From NCBI RefSeq assembly GCF_004136015.1, contig NZ_CP024866.1:2614336-2678335 (forward strand): DNA of 64,000 nt, read 5' to 3'. The stretch comes from Pseudomonas sp. ACM7. Its GTDB lineage: Bacteria > Pseudomonadota > Gammaproteobacteria > Pseudomonadales > Pseudomonadaceae. The notes under the pieces are model-generated. The model was not told where the DNA came from. It saw only the letters and a list, made by a program, of their open reading frames with translations, and ran no database searches. Made by a program: the position numbers and the translations under genes. Of this stretch, positions 26,186 to 38,015 are shown in pieces. Within the stretch, counting starts at the first letter, position 1; the number at the start of each line of letters is the position of its first letter.

Positions 26186-27046
26186 ATGGCAGGCGCAAAA
26201 GAGATTCGCAGTAAGATTGCGAGCATCAAAAGCACGCAAAAGATTACCAGCGCCATGGAAAAAGTGGCGGTCAGCAAAATGCGCAAGGCACAAATGCGTA
26301 TGTCTGCTAGCCGTCCTTACGCGGAGCGCATCCGCCAGGTTATTGGTCATTTGGCCAACGCTAACCCGGAATATCGCCACCCCTTCATGATCGAGCGTGA
26401 AATCAAGCGCGTCGGTTATGTCGTAGTGAGCAGTGACCGTGGTCTGTGTGGTGGCTTGAACACCAACCTGTTCAAGGCCCTGGTCAAGGACATGGCGGTA
26501 AACCGCGAAAACGGCGTCGAGATCGATCTGTGTGTTGTTGGTAGCAAGGGTGCGGCTTTCTTCCGCAACTTCGGCGGTAACGTCGTTGCAGCTATCAGCC
26601 ACCTGGGTGAAGAGCCGTCGATCAATGATCTGATTGGCAGCGTCAAGGTGATGCTGGATGCCTACCTGGACGGCCGTATTGATCGCCTGTCCGTGGTGTC
26701 CAACAAGTTCATCAACACCATGACGCAACAGCCTACTGTGGAGCAGTTGATTCCACTGGAGGCGACCCCGGATCAATCGCTCAAGCACCACTGGGACTAT
26801 CTCTACGAACCGGATGCCAAAGAGCTGCTTGACGGCTTGATGGTCCGTTACGTCGAGTCGCAGGTCTACCAGGCGGTGGTCGAGAACAACGCGGCTGAAC
26901 AAGCTGCGCGGATGATCGCGATGAAGAACGCTACCGACAACGCCGGTGATTTGATCAGCGATTTGCAGCTGGTCTACAACAAGGCGCGTCAGGCTGCGAT
27001 CACCCAAGAGATCTCGGAAATCGTCGGCGGCGCTGCCGCGGTTTAA
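26186..27046 (+). CDS. atpG: ATP synthase F1 subunit gamma
   Basis: Central rotor shaft of F1. 286 residues with N-terminal helix [43 protein letters not shown], and C-terminal helix [36 protein letters not shown], all diagnostic. Full length, in the usual position before atpD. Confidence 0.98.
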   Translation: MAGAKEIRSKIASIKSTQKITSAMEKVAVSKMRKAQMRMSASRPYAERIRQVIGHLANANPEYRHPFMIEREIKRVGYVVVSSDRGLCGGLNTNLFKALVKDMAVNRENGVEIDLCVVGSKGAAFFRNFGGNVVAAISHLGEEPSINDLIGSVKVMLDAYLDGRIDRLSVVSNKFINTMTQQPTVEQLIPLEATPDQSLKHHWDYLYEPDAKELLDGLMVRYVESQVYQAVVENNAAEQAARMIAMKNATDNAGDLISDLQLVYNKARQAAITQEISEIVGGAAAV

Positions 27047-28453
<1,407 letters not shown>

Positions 28454-28498
28454 TCCCGGCGCCCGGCAACGGGCGCTAATTTAGGTTGAGGCAATCAG

Positions 28499-28924
28499 AT
28501 GGCTATGACAGTCCATTGCGATATCGTCAGCGCGGAAGGGGAAATCTTCTCCGGCCTGGTCGAGATGGTGGTTGCGCACGGTGCACTGGGTGATCTTGGT
28601 ATCGCCCTGGGTCACGCGCCGCTGATCACTAATCTCAAGCCGGGCCCGATCCGCCTGATCAAGCAGGGCGGGGAAGAGGAGGTGTATTACATCTCCGGCG
28701 GTTTCCTCGAGGTTCAGCCGAACATGGTCAAGGTACTTGCCGACACTGTGCAACGTGCTGCCGACCTGGACGAAGCCTCCGCTCAGGAAGCCGTTAAGGC
28801 TGCCGAGAAGGCCTTGCATGACCGTGGTGCAGAATTCGATTACGGTTCTGCTGCTGCACGTCTGGCCGAGGCTACAGCTCAGCTGCGCACCGTCCAGCAG
28901 ATCCGCAAGAAGTTCGGCCACTAA
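28499..28924 (+). CDS. atpC: ATP synthase F1 subunit epsilon
   Basis: Rotor subunit and regulator of ATP hydrolysis. 141 residues: N-terminal beta-sandwich ([39 protein letters not shown]) and C-terminal two-helix regulatory domain. Last gene of the atp operon, followed by a strong terminator 28 bases later. Confidence 0.97.
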   Translation: MAMTVHCDIVSAEGEIFSGLVEMVVAHGALGDLGIALGHAPLITNLKPGPIRLIKQGGEEEVYYISGGFLEVQPNMVKVLADTVQRAADLDEASAQEAVKAAEKALHDRGAEFDYGSAAARLAEATAQLRTVQQIRKKFGH

Positions 28925-28952
28925 TAGGCCACCGCTTGTTGTGCGATTGATT

Positions 28953-28981
28953 AAAAAGGGTAGCTTCGGCTACCCTTTTTT
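28953..28981 (+). terminator. Rho-independent terminator of the atp operon
   Basis: Stem AAAAAGGGTAGC with GCTACCCTTTTT around a TTCG tetraloop, continuing into a T-rich tail. A textbook strong terminator, 59 bases before glmU. Confidence 0.95.
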
Positions 28982-29040
28982 CTTTTTAGATATTCATAAC
29001 CTGGTCGCAGCCGCTGACCTCCCAGGATTGGTAGCCAGTC

Positions 29041-30408
29041 ATGTCTTTAGAAATCGTTATCCTCGCTGCTGGTCAGGGCACTCGCATGCGTTCGGCACTG
29101 CCGAAGGTTCTGCATCCGATTGCCGGCAACTCGATGCTCGGCCATGTTATCCACAGCGCCCGGCAACTTGATCCACAGCGCATCCACGTCGTCATCGGCC
29201 ATGGCGCCGATGCAGTGCGCGAGCGCCTGGCGGCTGATGATCTTAATTTCGTCCTGCAGGACAAACAGCTTGGGACTGGCCACGCGGTAGCTCAAGCGGT
29301 GCCTTTTATTGAGTCCGACACCGTCCTGATTCTTTATGGTGACGTGCCATTGATCGAAGTCGAGACCCTGCAGCGTCTGCTCAAGCAAGTAGCGCCGCAG
29401 CAACTGGGCTTGTTGACAGTAGAACTGGACGACCCGACCGGCTATGGCCGCATCGTCCGCGACGCCGACGGCAAAGTGACAGCCATCGTCGAGCAGAAGG
29501 ACGCCAACGAAGCCGAACGAGCGATCACTGAAGGCAACACCGGCATTCTGGCGCTGCCGTTCGCGCAATTGGCTGGCTGGATGAGCCGTCTATCGAACAA
29601 TAACGCCCAGGGCGAGTACTACCTGACCGACGTGATCGCCATGGCAGTCAGCGACGGTCTGGTGGTGGCAACCGAGCAACCCCACGACGCCATGGAAGTG
29701 CAGGGCGCCAACGACCGCAAGCAGCTTTCCGAGCTTGAGCGTCACTATCAGCTGCGCGCTGGTCGTCGGTTGATGGCTCAGGGCGTGACCCTGCGTGATC
29801 CGGCTCGTTTTGATGTACGCGGTGAAATCACCGTCGGCCGCGATGTGCTGATCGACATCAACGTGATCCTCGAAGGCAAGGTCATTATCGAGGACGACGT
29901 GGTGATCGGCCCGAACTGCGTGATCAAGGACAGCACCCTGCGCAAAGGTGTGGTGATCAAGGCCAACAGCCACATCGAAGGCGCGATTCTCGGCGAAGGC
30001 AGCGATGCCGGCCCGTTCGCTCGTTTGCGTCCAGGTACTGTGCTGGAAGCACGCGCCCATGTGGGTAACTTTGTTGAGTTGAAAAACGCTCACTTGGGCG
30101 AAGGCGCCAAGGCCGGTCATCTGACCTATCTGGGTGATGCCGAGATCGGCGCGCGTACCAACATCGGCGCGGGCACCATCACCTGCAACTACGACGGTGC
30201 CAATAAGTGGAAAACCGTGCTGGGTGAAGATGTGTTCATCGGTTCCAACAACTCGTTGGTTGCGCCTGTGGATATCTCTTCGGGTGCGACCACGGCGGCG
30301 GGTTCGACCATTACGCAGAATGTGGATAACGCGCAGTTGGCCGTGGGTCGTGCGCGGCAGAAGAATATCGATGGCTGGAAGCGGCCTGAGAAAATCAAGA
30401 AGGGTTGA
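29041..30408 (+). CDS. glmU: Bifunctional GlmU: glucosamine-1-phosphate acetyltransferase / UDP-GlcNAc pyrophosphorylase
   Basis: Makes UDP-N-acetylglucosamine for peptidoglycan and LPS. 455 residues: N-terminal uridyltransferase with [22 protein letters not shown], then a left-handed beta-helix acetyltransferase with hexapeptide repeats from about residue 250 ([22 protein letters not shown] and on). It stands two genes before glmS, which supplies the substrate pathway. Contains DnaA boxes at 29,147-29,155 and 30,321-30,329. Confidence 0.98.
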   Translation: MSLEIVILAAGQGTRMRSALPKVLHPIAGNSMLGHVIHSARQLDPQRIHVVIGHGADAVRERLAADDLNFVLQDKQLGTGHAVAQAVPFIESDTVLILYGDVPLIEVETLQRLLKQVAPQQLGLLTVELDDPTGYGRIVRDADGKVTAIVEQKDANEAERAITEGNTGILALPFAQLAGWMSRLSNNNAQGEYYLTDVIAMAVSDGLVVATEQPHDAMEVQGANDRKQLSELERHYQLRAGRRLMAQGVTLRDPARFDVRGEITVGRDVLIDINVILEGKVIIEDDVVIGPNCVIKDSTLRKGVVIKANSHIEGAILGEGSDAGPFARLRPGTVLEARAHVGNFVELKNAHLGEGAKAGHLTYLGDAEIGARTNIGAGTITCNYDGANKWKTVLGEDVFIGSNNSLVAPVDISSGATTAAGSTITQNVDNAQLAVGRARQKNIDGWKRPEKIKKG

Positions 30409-30434
30409 GTTATCCACAGATTGAAAGATCAAAA

Positions 30435-30503
30435 GATCGCAGCCTTCGGCAGCTCCTACAGAGTGAACACGAATTCCCTGTAGGAGCTGCCGAAGGCAGC
30501 GAT
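30435..30503. repeat. REPIN-like inverted pair of Pseudomonas REP sequences
   Basis: Two near-complementary copies of a 26-27-base element, 30435-30461 and 30478-30503, built around GTAGGAGCTGCCGAAGGC. They face each other across 16 bases and can form a long hairpin. This is the common P. fluorescens REP doublet. It lies between glmU and glmR, bracketed by perfect DnaA boxes at 30,410-30,418 and 30,515-30,523. Confidence 0.88.
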
Positions 30504-30610
30504 ATTTTTATGGGTTATCCACAGGTCTTTTTATCGCCCCACGCTTGACGAAGTTTCACCAATAGGTTTTGATTGCTTTCGTTATCTTTCGAATCGAAAC
30601 TTACCAAATC

Positions 30611-31387
30611 ATGTCGAAACGCAATACACCTCAGCGCCGTCACAACATCCTTGCCTTGCTCAATGAGCAGGGCGAAGTCAGTGTAGATGGGCTGGCCAAG
30701 CGCTTCGAAACGTCGGAAGTTACTATCCGCAAGGATCTCGCGGCGCTTGAGACCAATGGTTTGCTGCTGCGCCGTTATGGCGGAGCGATTACCCTGCCTC
30801 AAGAGCTGGTGGCCGACCTTGGTCAACCGGTGTCCAAATACAAGCAGGCCATCGCCTGCGCTGCCGTCACACGGATTCGTGAGCATGCGCGAATCATCAT
30901 CGACAGCGGCAGCACCACGGCGGCGATGATTCCGGAGCTCGGCCAGCAGCCGGGCCTGGTCGTGATGACCAACTCCCTGCATGTTGCCAATGCCTTGAGC
31001 GAGCTTGAGCATGAGCCGGTACTGTTGATGACCGGCGGCACCTGGGACCCGCATTCCGAATCCTTTCAGGGGCAGGTGGCCGAGCAGGTACTACGCTCTT
31101 ACGATTTCGACCAGTTGTTCATCGGTGCCGACGGCATCGACCTAGTTCGCGGTACCACCACCTTCAACGAACTGCTGGGACTGAGCCGGGTCATGGCTGA
31201 AGTCGCCCGGGAAGTGGTTGTCATGGTGGAGGCCGACAAGATCGGCCGCAAGATTCCCAACCTGGAACTGCCCTGGAGCAGCGTCCATACCCTTATTACC
31301 GATGATCGCCTGCCGCTTGAGGCACGGGATCAGATTCAGGCTCGCGGAATCAACTTGATCCTCGCGGCTGTCAGTCAGGAGACATAG
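30611..31387 (+). CDS. glmR: DeoR-family transcriptional regulator, GlmR-type
   Basis: DeoR-type repressor-like regulator upstream of glmS, named glmR at the same place in P. aeruginosa (PA5550). 258 residues from the ATG giving [20 protein letters not shown]; a longer frame from 30569 is rejected. N-terminal winged helix-turn-helix (about residues 8-60, [27 protein letters not shown]) and a C-terminal sugar-phosphate sensor domain ([25 protein letters not shown]). It ends one base before the glmS start, so the two are co-transcribed and it probably senses an amino-sugar phosphate. Confidence 0.92.
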   Translation: MSKRNTPQRRHNILALLNEQGEVSVDGLAKRFETSEVTIRKDLAALETNGLLLRRYGGAITLPQELVADLGQPVSKYKQAIACAAVTRIREHARIIIDSGSTTAAMIPELGQQPGLVVMTNSLHVANALSELEHEPVLLMTGGTWDPHSESFQGQVAEQVLRSYDFDQLFIGADGIDLVRGTTTFNELLGLSRVMAEVAREVVVMVEADKIGRKIPNLELPWSSVHTLITDDRLPLEARDQIQARGINLILAAVSQET

Positions 31388-31388
31388 C

Positions 31389-33221
31389 ATGTGTGGAATT
31401 GTCGGCGCAGTTGCAGAACGTAATATCACCGCCATCCTGCTCGAAGGCCTGAAACGCCTGGAATACCGTGGCTATGACAGTGCCGGTGTAGCGGTCTACA
31501 CCCATGACCAAAAGCTTGAGCGCCTGCGTCGCCCGGGCAAGGTCAGTGAATTGGAACAGGCGCTGGCCGAAGAACCGCTGGTCGGCCGCCTGGGTATCGC
31601 CCACACCCGCTGGGCCACCCATGGAGCGCCGTGCGAGCGCAACGCTCACCCGCATTTCTCCGGTGATCTGGCGGTGGTGCACAACGGCATCATCGAGAAC
31701 CACGAAGCCCTGCGCGAGCAACTGAAAGCCTTGGGTTACGTGTTCACCTCGGACACCGATACCGAAGTCATCGCTCACCTGTTGAACCACAAACTCAAGG
31801 ATCTGCCGGATCTGACCGTGGCCCTGAAAGCTACTGTCAAAGAGCTGCACGGTGCTTACGGTCTGGCTGTCATCAGCGCTCAGCAACCGGATCGTCTGGT
31901 CGCCGCCCGCAGCGGCAGCCCGCTGGTCATCGGTCTGGGCATGGGTGAAAACTTCCTGGCTTCCGATCAGTTGGCCCTGCGTCAGGTCACTGACCGCTTC
32001 ATGTACCTGGAAGAAGGCGATATCGCCGAAATTAGCCGCGACAGCGTGCAGATCTGGGACTTGAGCGGCCAAGTGGTCGAACGTGAGTCGGTGCAGTACC
32101 GCGATGGCGCCGAAGCCGCCGACAAGGGCGAATTCCGCCACTTCATGCTCAAGGAAATTCACGAGCAACCGGCCGTGGTGCAGCGCACCCTGGAAGGTCG
32201 CATCAGCCACAATCAAGTGCTGGTGCAAGCGTTCGGTCCACAGGCTGCCGAGCTGTTCGCCAAAGTGCGTAACGTGCAGATCGTCGCGTGCGGCACCAGT
32301 TACCACGCCGGCATGGTTGCCCGTTACTGGCTCGAAGAACTGGCCGGCATCCCGTGCCAAGTCGAAGTCGCCAGCGAATTCCGCTACCGCAAGGTGGTGG
32401 TGCAGCCCGACACCCTGTTCGTGACCATCTCCCAGTCCGGTGAAACCGCCGACACCCTGGCCGCACTGCGTAACGCCAAAGTGTTGGGTTACCTGGCGAG
32501 CCTGGCGATTTGCAACGTCGGCATAAGCTCGCTGGTGCGTGAATCCGATCTGACTCTGCTGACCCAGGCCGGTCGCGAAATTGGCGTGGCCTCGACCAAA
32601 GCCTTTACCACTCAGTTGGTCGGTCTGCTGTTGCTGACCCTGTCCTTGGGTCAGGTTCACGGCACGTTGGCCAAAGGCGTCGAAGCCACATTGGTTGAAG
32701 AACTGCGTCGCCTGCCAACCCGCCTCGGCGAAGCCCTGGCCATGGACGGCACCGTCGAAAAAATCGCCGAGCTGTTCGCCGAGAAAAACCACACCCTGTT
32801 CCTCGGTCGTGGCGCGCAATTCCCGGTGGCAATGGAAGGGGCGCTCAAGCTTAAGGAAATCTCCTACATCCACGCTGAAGCCTATCCGGCCGGCGAGCTG
32901 AAACACGGCCCGTTGGCGCTTGTGGATAACGACATGCCGGTGGTCACCGTGGCACCGAACAACGAACTGCTGGAGAAGTTGAAATCCAACCTCCAGGAAG
33001 TCCGCGCCCGGGGTGGCGAGCTGATCGTCTTCGCAGACGAACAAGCTGGCATGACCAATGGCGAAGGCACTCATGTTGTGCAAATGCCGCACATCCACGA
33101 CATCCTGTCGCCGATCCTCTACACGATTCCGCTGCAGTTGCTCTCGTATTACGTTGCCGTGTTGAAGGGCACCGACGTTGATCAGCCGCGTAACCTGGCG
33201 AAGTCGGTGACGGTGGAATAA
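31389..33221 (+). CDS. glmS: Glutamine-fructose-6-phosphate aminotransferase
   Basis: Makes glucosamine-6-phosphate from fructose-6-phosphate and glutamine. 610 residues: N-terminal glutaminase with Cys2 as nucleophile ([12 protein letters not shown]), then two SIS isomerase domains ([37 protein letters not shown]), ending [13 protein letters not shown]. The conserved 3' end is the TnsD recognition site used by Tn7 relatives, and such an element begins 22 bases after the stop. A DnaA box (33,223-33,231) directly follows the stop codon. Confidence 0.98.
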   Translation: MCGIVGAVAERNITAILLEGLKRLEYRGYDSAGVAVYTHDQKLERLRRPGKVSELEQALAEEPLVGRLGIAHTRWATHGAPCERNAHPHFSGDLAVVHNGIIENHEALREQLKALGYVFTSDTDTEVIAHLLNHKLKDLPDLTVALKATVKELHGAYGLAVISAQQPDRLVAARSGSPLVIGLGMGENFLASDQLALRQVTDRFMYLEEGDIAEISRDSVQIWDLSGQVVERESVQYRDGAEAADKGEFRHFMLKEIHEQPAVVQRTLEGRISHNQVLVQAFGPQAAELFAKVRNVQIVACGTSYHAGMVARYWLEELAGIPCQVEVASEFRYRKVVVQPDTLFVTISQSGETADTLAALRNAKVLGYLASLAICNVGISSLVRESDLTLLTQAGREIGVASTKAFTTQLVGLLLLTLSLGQVHGTLAKGVEATLVEELRRLPTRLGEALAMDGTVEKIAELFAEKNHTLFLGRGAQFPVAMEGALKLKEISYIHAEAYPAGELKHGPLALVDNDMPVVTVAPNNELLEKLKSNLQEVRARGGELIVFADEQAGMTNGEGTHVVQMPHIHDILSPILYTIPLQLLSYYVAVLKGTDVDQPRNLAKSVTVE

Positions 33222-33243
33222 GTTATCCACAGGTGATGGAAAC

Positions 33244-33311
33244 TGTTTACGAATAATAAAGGTTGTCACAAAACAATAAAGGTTGTCACAAGTTAATAAA
33301 GGTTGTCACAA
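33244..33311 (+). repeat. Right-end-like terminus of a Tn7-like element: three TnsB-site-like repeats
   Basis: Three copies of AATAAAGGTTGTCACAA at 33255-33271, 33275-33291 and 33295-33311, spaced exactly 20 bases. A TGT that could be the transposon tip is at 33244, 22 bases after glmS. Tn7 right ends have crowded about 22-bp TnsB sites with an ACAATAAAG-like core, and Tn7 inserts at this spot. The flanking five bases GAAAC (33239-33243) would be the target duplication, but no second copy next to a left end was found. Confidence 0.82.
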
Positions 33312-33488
33312 GCCTCTGCCCCGACCGCATATCGGGGCGGAAGCGGGTCCTGAAATTAAGGATCACAATCCCTTATGCTCCGCTGTGACTGTTGTCCAGG
33401 CAGAACCCGCTCCTGACATTTCATCACGCCACGTACCTTCTGTGCCGTTCCGATCGAGTGGGTCGCCCCATGATGAGCGACTGGTAAA

Positions 33489-34388
33489 ATGACATCTGTC
33501 CCCGCTGCATTGGCTAAGCCTGCCTCCTCCAAGCTGATGACCCAGCAGAAAATTGATAGAAAAATAAAATCGGGCCGCGGAAAAGGGGTGAGAGAATCCT
33601 ATGAGCCCTGGATTAAGGTTTGGGATATCAAATCTAAGGGTGTGTCTCACCTCGTGCCAGGAATGAAATTCCTACGTACCCATCATCTGTTGTCCAATGC
33701 TGAGCGCGACTACCACATGATCCTTGAGCAGGATCCTTCCATTATTGATATTCGGGAGCAGTTTCCACTTTTCACACAAGCGGAGACCCAGGCTATAGCT
33801 TCGAGCCTGAACATTCTTCACCCTGTGTACCCGGGCACTCAAATTCCAGTCGTTATGACAACTGACTTTTTAATAACTTTCGTAGACCCGAAAGGCGAAG
33901 AGCGGCTGGCTGCGCGATCTGTTAAATATCGGAAAGAGTTTGAAGAAGCTGACTTCGATGAGAAAAATCGGATTATGGAGAAGCTCGCTATCGAAGAAAA
34001 ATATTGGGCAATGAGGAAGGTAGAGTGGAAGCTAGTTCTTCACGAAAATCTGCCACTAAACAAGATAGCAAATCTTGTCATCCTTAGAACTTATGCGATT
34101 ATCCATCCCTCTTTGCCTACAGACAAAAACATAGATAAATTGCTCGATTTTATAGCGGGATGTAAAACTGATCAAATCCCACTCAAGGCACTATTAGAGA
34201 AAGCGTCCAGAGTCATCTTTATTGATTATATGGGCGTTAAACGTCTTTTTCACCATCTTCTATGGATAGGCCGGTTGGAGACGGACCTCACCTCTAGGGT
34301 GATTAGATTATCTGAACCTTTGCATGTGTGGATTAGTGAATCATCCTTGGTCGTTACAGCACCAGTTGAGGTACCTCATCATGCTTAG
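33489..34388 (+). CDS. tnsA: Tn7-like transposase subunit TnsA (endonuclease)
   Basis: Restriction-enzyme-like nuclease that cuts the 5' ends of the transposon, so the element moves by cut-and-paste with TnsB. 299 residues, close to Tn7 TnsA (273). Catalytic residues can be placed: E72 in LSNAERDYH, D126 in TTDFLITF and K146 in ARSVKYRKEF, matching Tn7 E63/D114/K132. The conserved DIREQFPL follows the first glutamate. C-terminal region (from about residue 180) is the winged-helix part. The tnsB start overlaps its stop by eight bases. Codon use is more A+T rich than in glmS. Confidence 0.93.
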   Translation: MTSVPAALAKPASSKLMTQQKIDRKIKSGRGKGVRESYEPWIKVWDIKSKGVSHLVPGMKFLRTHHLLSNAERDYHMILEQDPSIIDIREQFPLFTQAETQAIASSLNILHPVYPGTQIPVVMTTDFLITFVDPKGEERLAARSVKYRKEFEEADFDEKNRIMEKLAIEEKYWAMRKVEWKLVLHENLPLNKIANLVILRTYAIIHPSLPTDKNIDKLLDFIAGCKTDQIPLKALLEKASRVIFIDYMGVKRLFHHLLWIGRLETDLTSRVIRLSEPLHVWISESSLVVTAPVEVPHHA

Positions 34389-36549
34389 CCTAAGAGTTAA
34401 CTGTATCGTTTCTCCAGTTGAAGGCTCTGAACTATTGGAGAAACCTGTCAGGATTTTGGGCGTAAGAGATGATTTTGTCCTAGTCATTGAACTTGGCACA
34501 AATCCGACTAAGCCATGGAGGCTAGAGAAGTCTTTATTGGCCGAAGAAATCGATTCCGGTGCGGCGGTGATCAGTCCAGAGATGGTGCCCGTTCACCTGC
34601 TTCGAAGTGACGATGAGTTGAGCGATAATGAAAAAAATAGCCGAGACAAAAATTGGCACCTTGTACGCAGTTTGGTAGAGAATCAGGATGCCCTAGACAT
34701 ATTGACTTCAAATTTCGGCGCTCTAGTTGCGAATCACGCGATGGAGAAGGGAGTTGAACGGAAGCAAATTTATCGACTTCTTTACCGATATTGGAGCATG
34801 GGGCAGACTCGTAACGCGTTTTTGTGGAATACCATCGCATGTGGCGGCCGAGGAAAGGAAAAAAGCCGTGGCTCTGGAGTTATTCCTGGTCGGCCAGCTA
34901 AATATCTTGGTGTCATTGTTAGCGACGATGGCGCAATTATGCTCGAAAAGCGTCACATGGCCCATATTCGCTTGGCTTACGGGCGTGTTGCCAGCGGCAA
35001 GTGCGGCAAGCTAAAGGACGCTCATAAATGGATGCTGAATAAATTCTACAGGGAAACCAAGCCTGATGGTTCAAAGGGGAACGTTGTACGAGGCAGTTAC
35101 CCGTCTATTTACCAGCTGAGATACAATGGGAAATTATTTTTCGACGACCTTTATAAGCTAAAGAAGCGTGGCGGTGCTATTCGCTACAACAAAGACCATC
35201 GGGCGCTAGTCGGGTCTGCATCTCAAGGGTTAGTCGGCGCAGGCCATAGGTACGAAATAGATTCGACTATTGCGGATGTCTATCTGGTACATCGTGTTAA
35301 CAGGCTATGGTTGATCGGGCGACCAGTACTGTACGTTGTGGTGGACACGTTCACCAGAATGATTGTGGGCATACATGTTGGCCTTGAAGGGCCAAGTTGG
35401 AATGGTGCTAGGCACGCTATCTATAATGCCTACACACCCAAAAAAGATTTCTGCAAGCGCTATAACATTGATATTGATGAGGCTGACTGGCCATGCTCTC
35501 ATCTCCCGGTCGAGCTAGTTGCAGATCGCGCCGAACTTCTCAGCTACGCTGGTGAGACGATGACAAACACTCTGGGTACCGCCGTGAAGATTTTGCCACC
35601 TTTTCGGCCAGACTGGAAAAGCATCATTGAGAGCCGCTTTCGTCTGATCAATGAAAACCTGGATTTGAAATTTGTTCCAGGCGGGGTGGACGCTCGAAAA
35701 ATGGAACGTGGGGATCGTGACTATCAGCTTGACGCGATCCTCGATATCGATGAATTTACCGAAATGGTGATTGTGGGAGTGCTGGCTCACAACAAAAGCC
35801 TCCGAGTACCTCATCTTCTGAATCGGGAGATGATTGCCGCAGCAGTAGAACCAACTCCGCTAGGCATTTGGAACTGGTCTATGGAGAACAACCTTCTGAA
35901 TACCAAGATTGTATCTCCCGCAGAACTAAAAATTGCCTTGCTGCCCTCGCAGGAATGCCGTATCAGCCGAGGTGGAATAAACTTTCAAGGTGTACAGTAT
36001 ACCTGTCAAACAGCAGTCCGCGGGGAGTGGTTGGAGCGTTCTCATAGTCTTCAAACAAAGTATGTTAGAGTCTTCTACGATCCGAACTCTATAGAGAATT
36101 GCTGGATAAAATCTAATGCGGGATTCGAGCCTCTTACCATAGTGCCGCAACAACGGCATAAATATGGTGGACTTCGCATGGAGGAGGTCCTCGATATGAT
36201 CAAGATCTTGAATCAAGTTTCGCCTGCCGCTCGGTATGAAAATGACAACACTGCAGCGCTACTCAAAGGCCGCCAAGAGGACATTCTTGATCGGGCAAAA
36301 ACCAAACGCGCGAACCAAGGTGACCCGAAATCGAACGCTGAATTCAAACGGGACAAGCGCTCAAAGCGTGCTACAGAAGCTCAGAATGAGCGCGACCAGC
36401 ATACCGCTGATCTAAATCAGCTCCGCGTTGTGGATAACCGGCCAGTTGCGGTGGAAACTCAAAAACCAACCACCCAGAAATCCGGTTCTGCAAGAAGCTC
36501 TGCGTTCCTGAAACTGGTAGTCAACGCGGGTAACGAGACCAATCCATGA
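34381..36549 (+). CDS. tnsB: Tn7-like transposase subunit TnsB (DDE integrase)
   Basis: Binds the end repeats and carries out 3' cleavage and strand transfer. 722 residues from the ATG overlapping tnsA; an earlier start at 34324 would overlap tnsA much further. Catalytic triad D294 (YEIDSTIAD), D382 (ELVADRAEL) and E417 (SIIESRFRL): the 88 and 35 residue spacings equal those of Tn7 TnsB (D273/D361/E396). The C-terminal 90 residues are charged, a probable TnsC-contact tail. A perfect DnaA box lies at 36,429-36,437, the last one in the window. tnsC overlaps by four bases. Confidence 0.94.
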   Translation: MLSLRVNCIVSPVEGSELLEKPVRILGVRDDFVLVIELGTNPTKPWRLEKSLLAEEIDSGAAVISPEMVPVHLLRSDDELSDNEKNSRDKNWHLVRSLVENQDALDILTSNFGALVANHAMEKGVERKQIYRLLYRYWSMGQTRNAFLWNTIACGGRGKEKSRGSGVIPGRPAKYLGVIVSDDGAIMLEKRHMAHIRLAYGRVASGKCGKLKDAHKWMLNKFYRETKPDGSKGNVVRGSYPSIYQLRYNGKLFFDDLYKLKKRGGAIRYNKDHRALVGSASQGLVGAGHRYEIDSTIADVYLVHRVNRLWLIGRPVLYVVVDTFTRMIVGIHVGLEGPSWNGARHAIYNAYTPKKDFCKRYNIDIDEADWPCSHLPVELVADRAELLSYAGETMTNTLGTAVKILPPFRPDWKSIIESRFRLINENLDLKFVPGGVDARKMERGDRDYQLDAILDIDEFTEMVIVGVLAHNKSLRVPHLLNREMIAAAVEPTPLGIWNWSMENNLLNTKIVSPAELKIALLPSQECRISRGGINFQGVQYTCQTAVRGEWLERSHSLQTKYVRVFYDPNSIENCWIKSNAGFEPLTIVPQQRHKYGGLRMEEVLDMIKILNQVSPAARYENDNTAALLKGRQEDILDRAKTKRANQGDPKSNAEFKRDKRSKRATEAQNERDQHTADLNQLRVVDNRPVAVETQKPTTQKSGSARSSAFLKLVVNAGNETNP

Positions 36550-37991
36550 GTGACTTCAGCTTTGCTCCTGCTGATTACATCCCGACCGGGATGCCTCAAT
36601 ACGATGGCAACCCCCTGATCGAGTGCCTCCCCAAAATTCTGTCGGACGTTGATGTTGTCAGGCGCATTGGAAATCTTCCAACAAGGCCCGACGAGGCAGA
36701 GCGGGCCTTGGATCCTAAGCTTCGTGGACATGGTATCAACAGGCTGAAAGACGTCGTTGTGCCCTTTGAAATCCACCTGCGGCTTGAGGATGTGTTCAGC
36801 CAGCTGGTCCGATATGGATATACCGGACGCAATCCGTTGCTTGCGTCATCCGTCAGGCACCGCCTACCTTCCTCTGCTGAGATTAAGGGCCTGGGGTTCA
36901 TGTCCACAGCTGAGACGATGACGTTGATAGGGTTAAGTGGTATGGGCAAAACAACCGCACTTAACTCCATCGCCAAGCTTTATCCGCAGGTCATCAGCCA
37001 TAGTAAGTACAAGCAGCAGATCTTCATCGAGACGCAGGTGGTCTGGCTCAAGATCGAGTGCCCGCACGACGGTTCCCTACGAGGGTTTTGCGCGGCGTTC
37101 TTCTCGGCATTGGATGCTGCGTTAGGTATCGAGAAGTATTCGGGCAGAGGCGCTACGGGCCGCAGCATCAGTGTCATGCTTCAACACATCAGTCAGTTGT
37201 GCAAAACCTACTTCATTGGCGCCCTCATCATTGATGAGATGCAACATCTTTGCTCGTCCCGAGGTGGGCAAGACCGCGAAAAACTACTCAACTTTTTCGT
37301 GACGCTATCAAATGACGCCGGCGTCCCACTGGTCCATGTCGGCACAAACGCAATGCTTCCGCTGTTTTCTGGTGTTTTGCGAAATGCCCGGCGAGCGGCG
37401 GGAATGGGACCGATATCCTTTGACAGGTTCACCGAGGATGATCCGTTTTGGGCGCATCTGGTGTCACAGCTTTGGGCCTATGACTGGACAAGGTCCCGTG
37501 CTCCGTTAACGGACGAACTCCTTTCCAAAATCTACGATCTCACCCAAGGCAACACAGATTTCCTGGCCAAGCTTCTAATGCTTGCTCAAAGACACGCGAT
37601 TTGGGAAGGCATGGACTCGGTCACGCCTGAGGTTCTGCAGCAGGTGTATGACAATCAGATGAGGCTTCTGCACAAGCCCATTGAGGCTCTACGAAGTGGT
37701 GATCCGCTGCAGATAGCCGACTTTGAGGACATGATGCCTACAAAGGATCAGATCGCTCAGATGATGAATTACGATTTGGCGCGTCGAGCCGATCGGACAC
37801 ACCTTTCACTGATTGCTCAGGCTGCGATCGCATCCGCTGTACCTACCGATAAGCCAGCCACGAAGGCTGTTAGTAGGCCGGTGATTCCGGTCGCCGGCGA
37901 GTCTGCACCTAGTGTCCATTTTTCCAAGGGCGAGGACGTGCAGACTCAACTTGAGCAGCGTGGTTGGGTTGATAAGGACTCTGCCTGGTGA
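36546..37991 (+). CDS. tnsC: Tn7-like AAA+ regulator TnsC
   Basis: ATPase that links the target selector TnsD to the TnsAB transposase and gives target immunity. 481 residues with Walker A GLSGMGKTT (K135) and Walker B ALIIDEMQHL (D230, E231), followed by sensor-type HVGTNAML. Length is near Tn7 TnsC (555), with a shorter C-terminus. ATGA overlap with tnsB; tnsD starts 24 bases downstream. Intact by eye. Confidence 0.93.
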   Translation: MSDFSFAPADYIPTGMPQYDGNPLIECLPKILSDVDVVRRIGNLPTRPDEAERALDPKLRGHGINRLKDVVVPFEIHLRLEDVFSQLVRYGYTGRNPLLASSVRHRLPSSAEIKGLGFMSTAETMTLIGLSGMGKTTALNSIAKLYPQVISHSKYKQQIFIETQVVWLKIECPHDGSLRGFCAAFFSALDAALGIEKYSGRGATGRSISVMLQHISQLCKTYFIGALIIDEMQHLCSSRGGQDREKLLNFFVTLSNDAGVPLVHVGTNAMLPLFSGVLRNARRAAGMGPISFDRFTEDDPFWAHLVSQLWAYDWTRSRAPLTDELLSKIYDLTQGNTDFLAKLLMLAQRHAIWEGMDSVTPEVLQQVYDNQMRLLHKPIEALRSGDPLQIADFEDMMPTKDQIAQMMNYDLARRADRTHLSLIAQAAIASAVPTDKPATKAVSRPVIPVAGESAPSVHFSKGEDVQTQLEQRGWVDKDSAW

Positions 37992-38015
37992 CATGGTTCG
38001 CGGGAGCCCAAGTCA

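Noticed and set aside
33318..33338. GCCCCGA / TCGGGGC hairpin before tnsA considered as a terminator
   Set aside because: No T tract on either side; may be a structural element of the transposon end but cannot be called.
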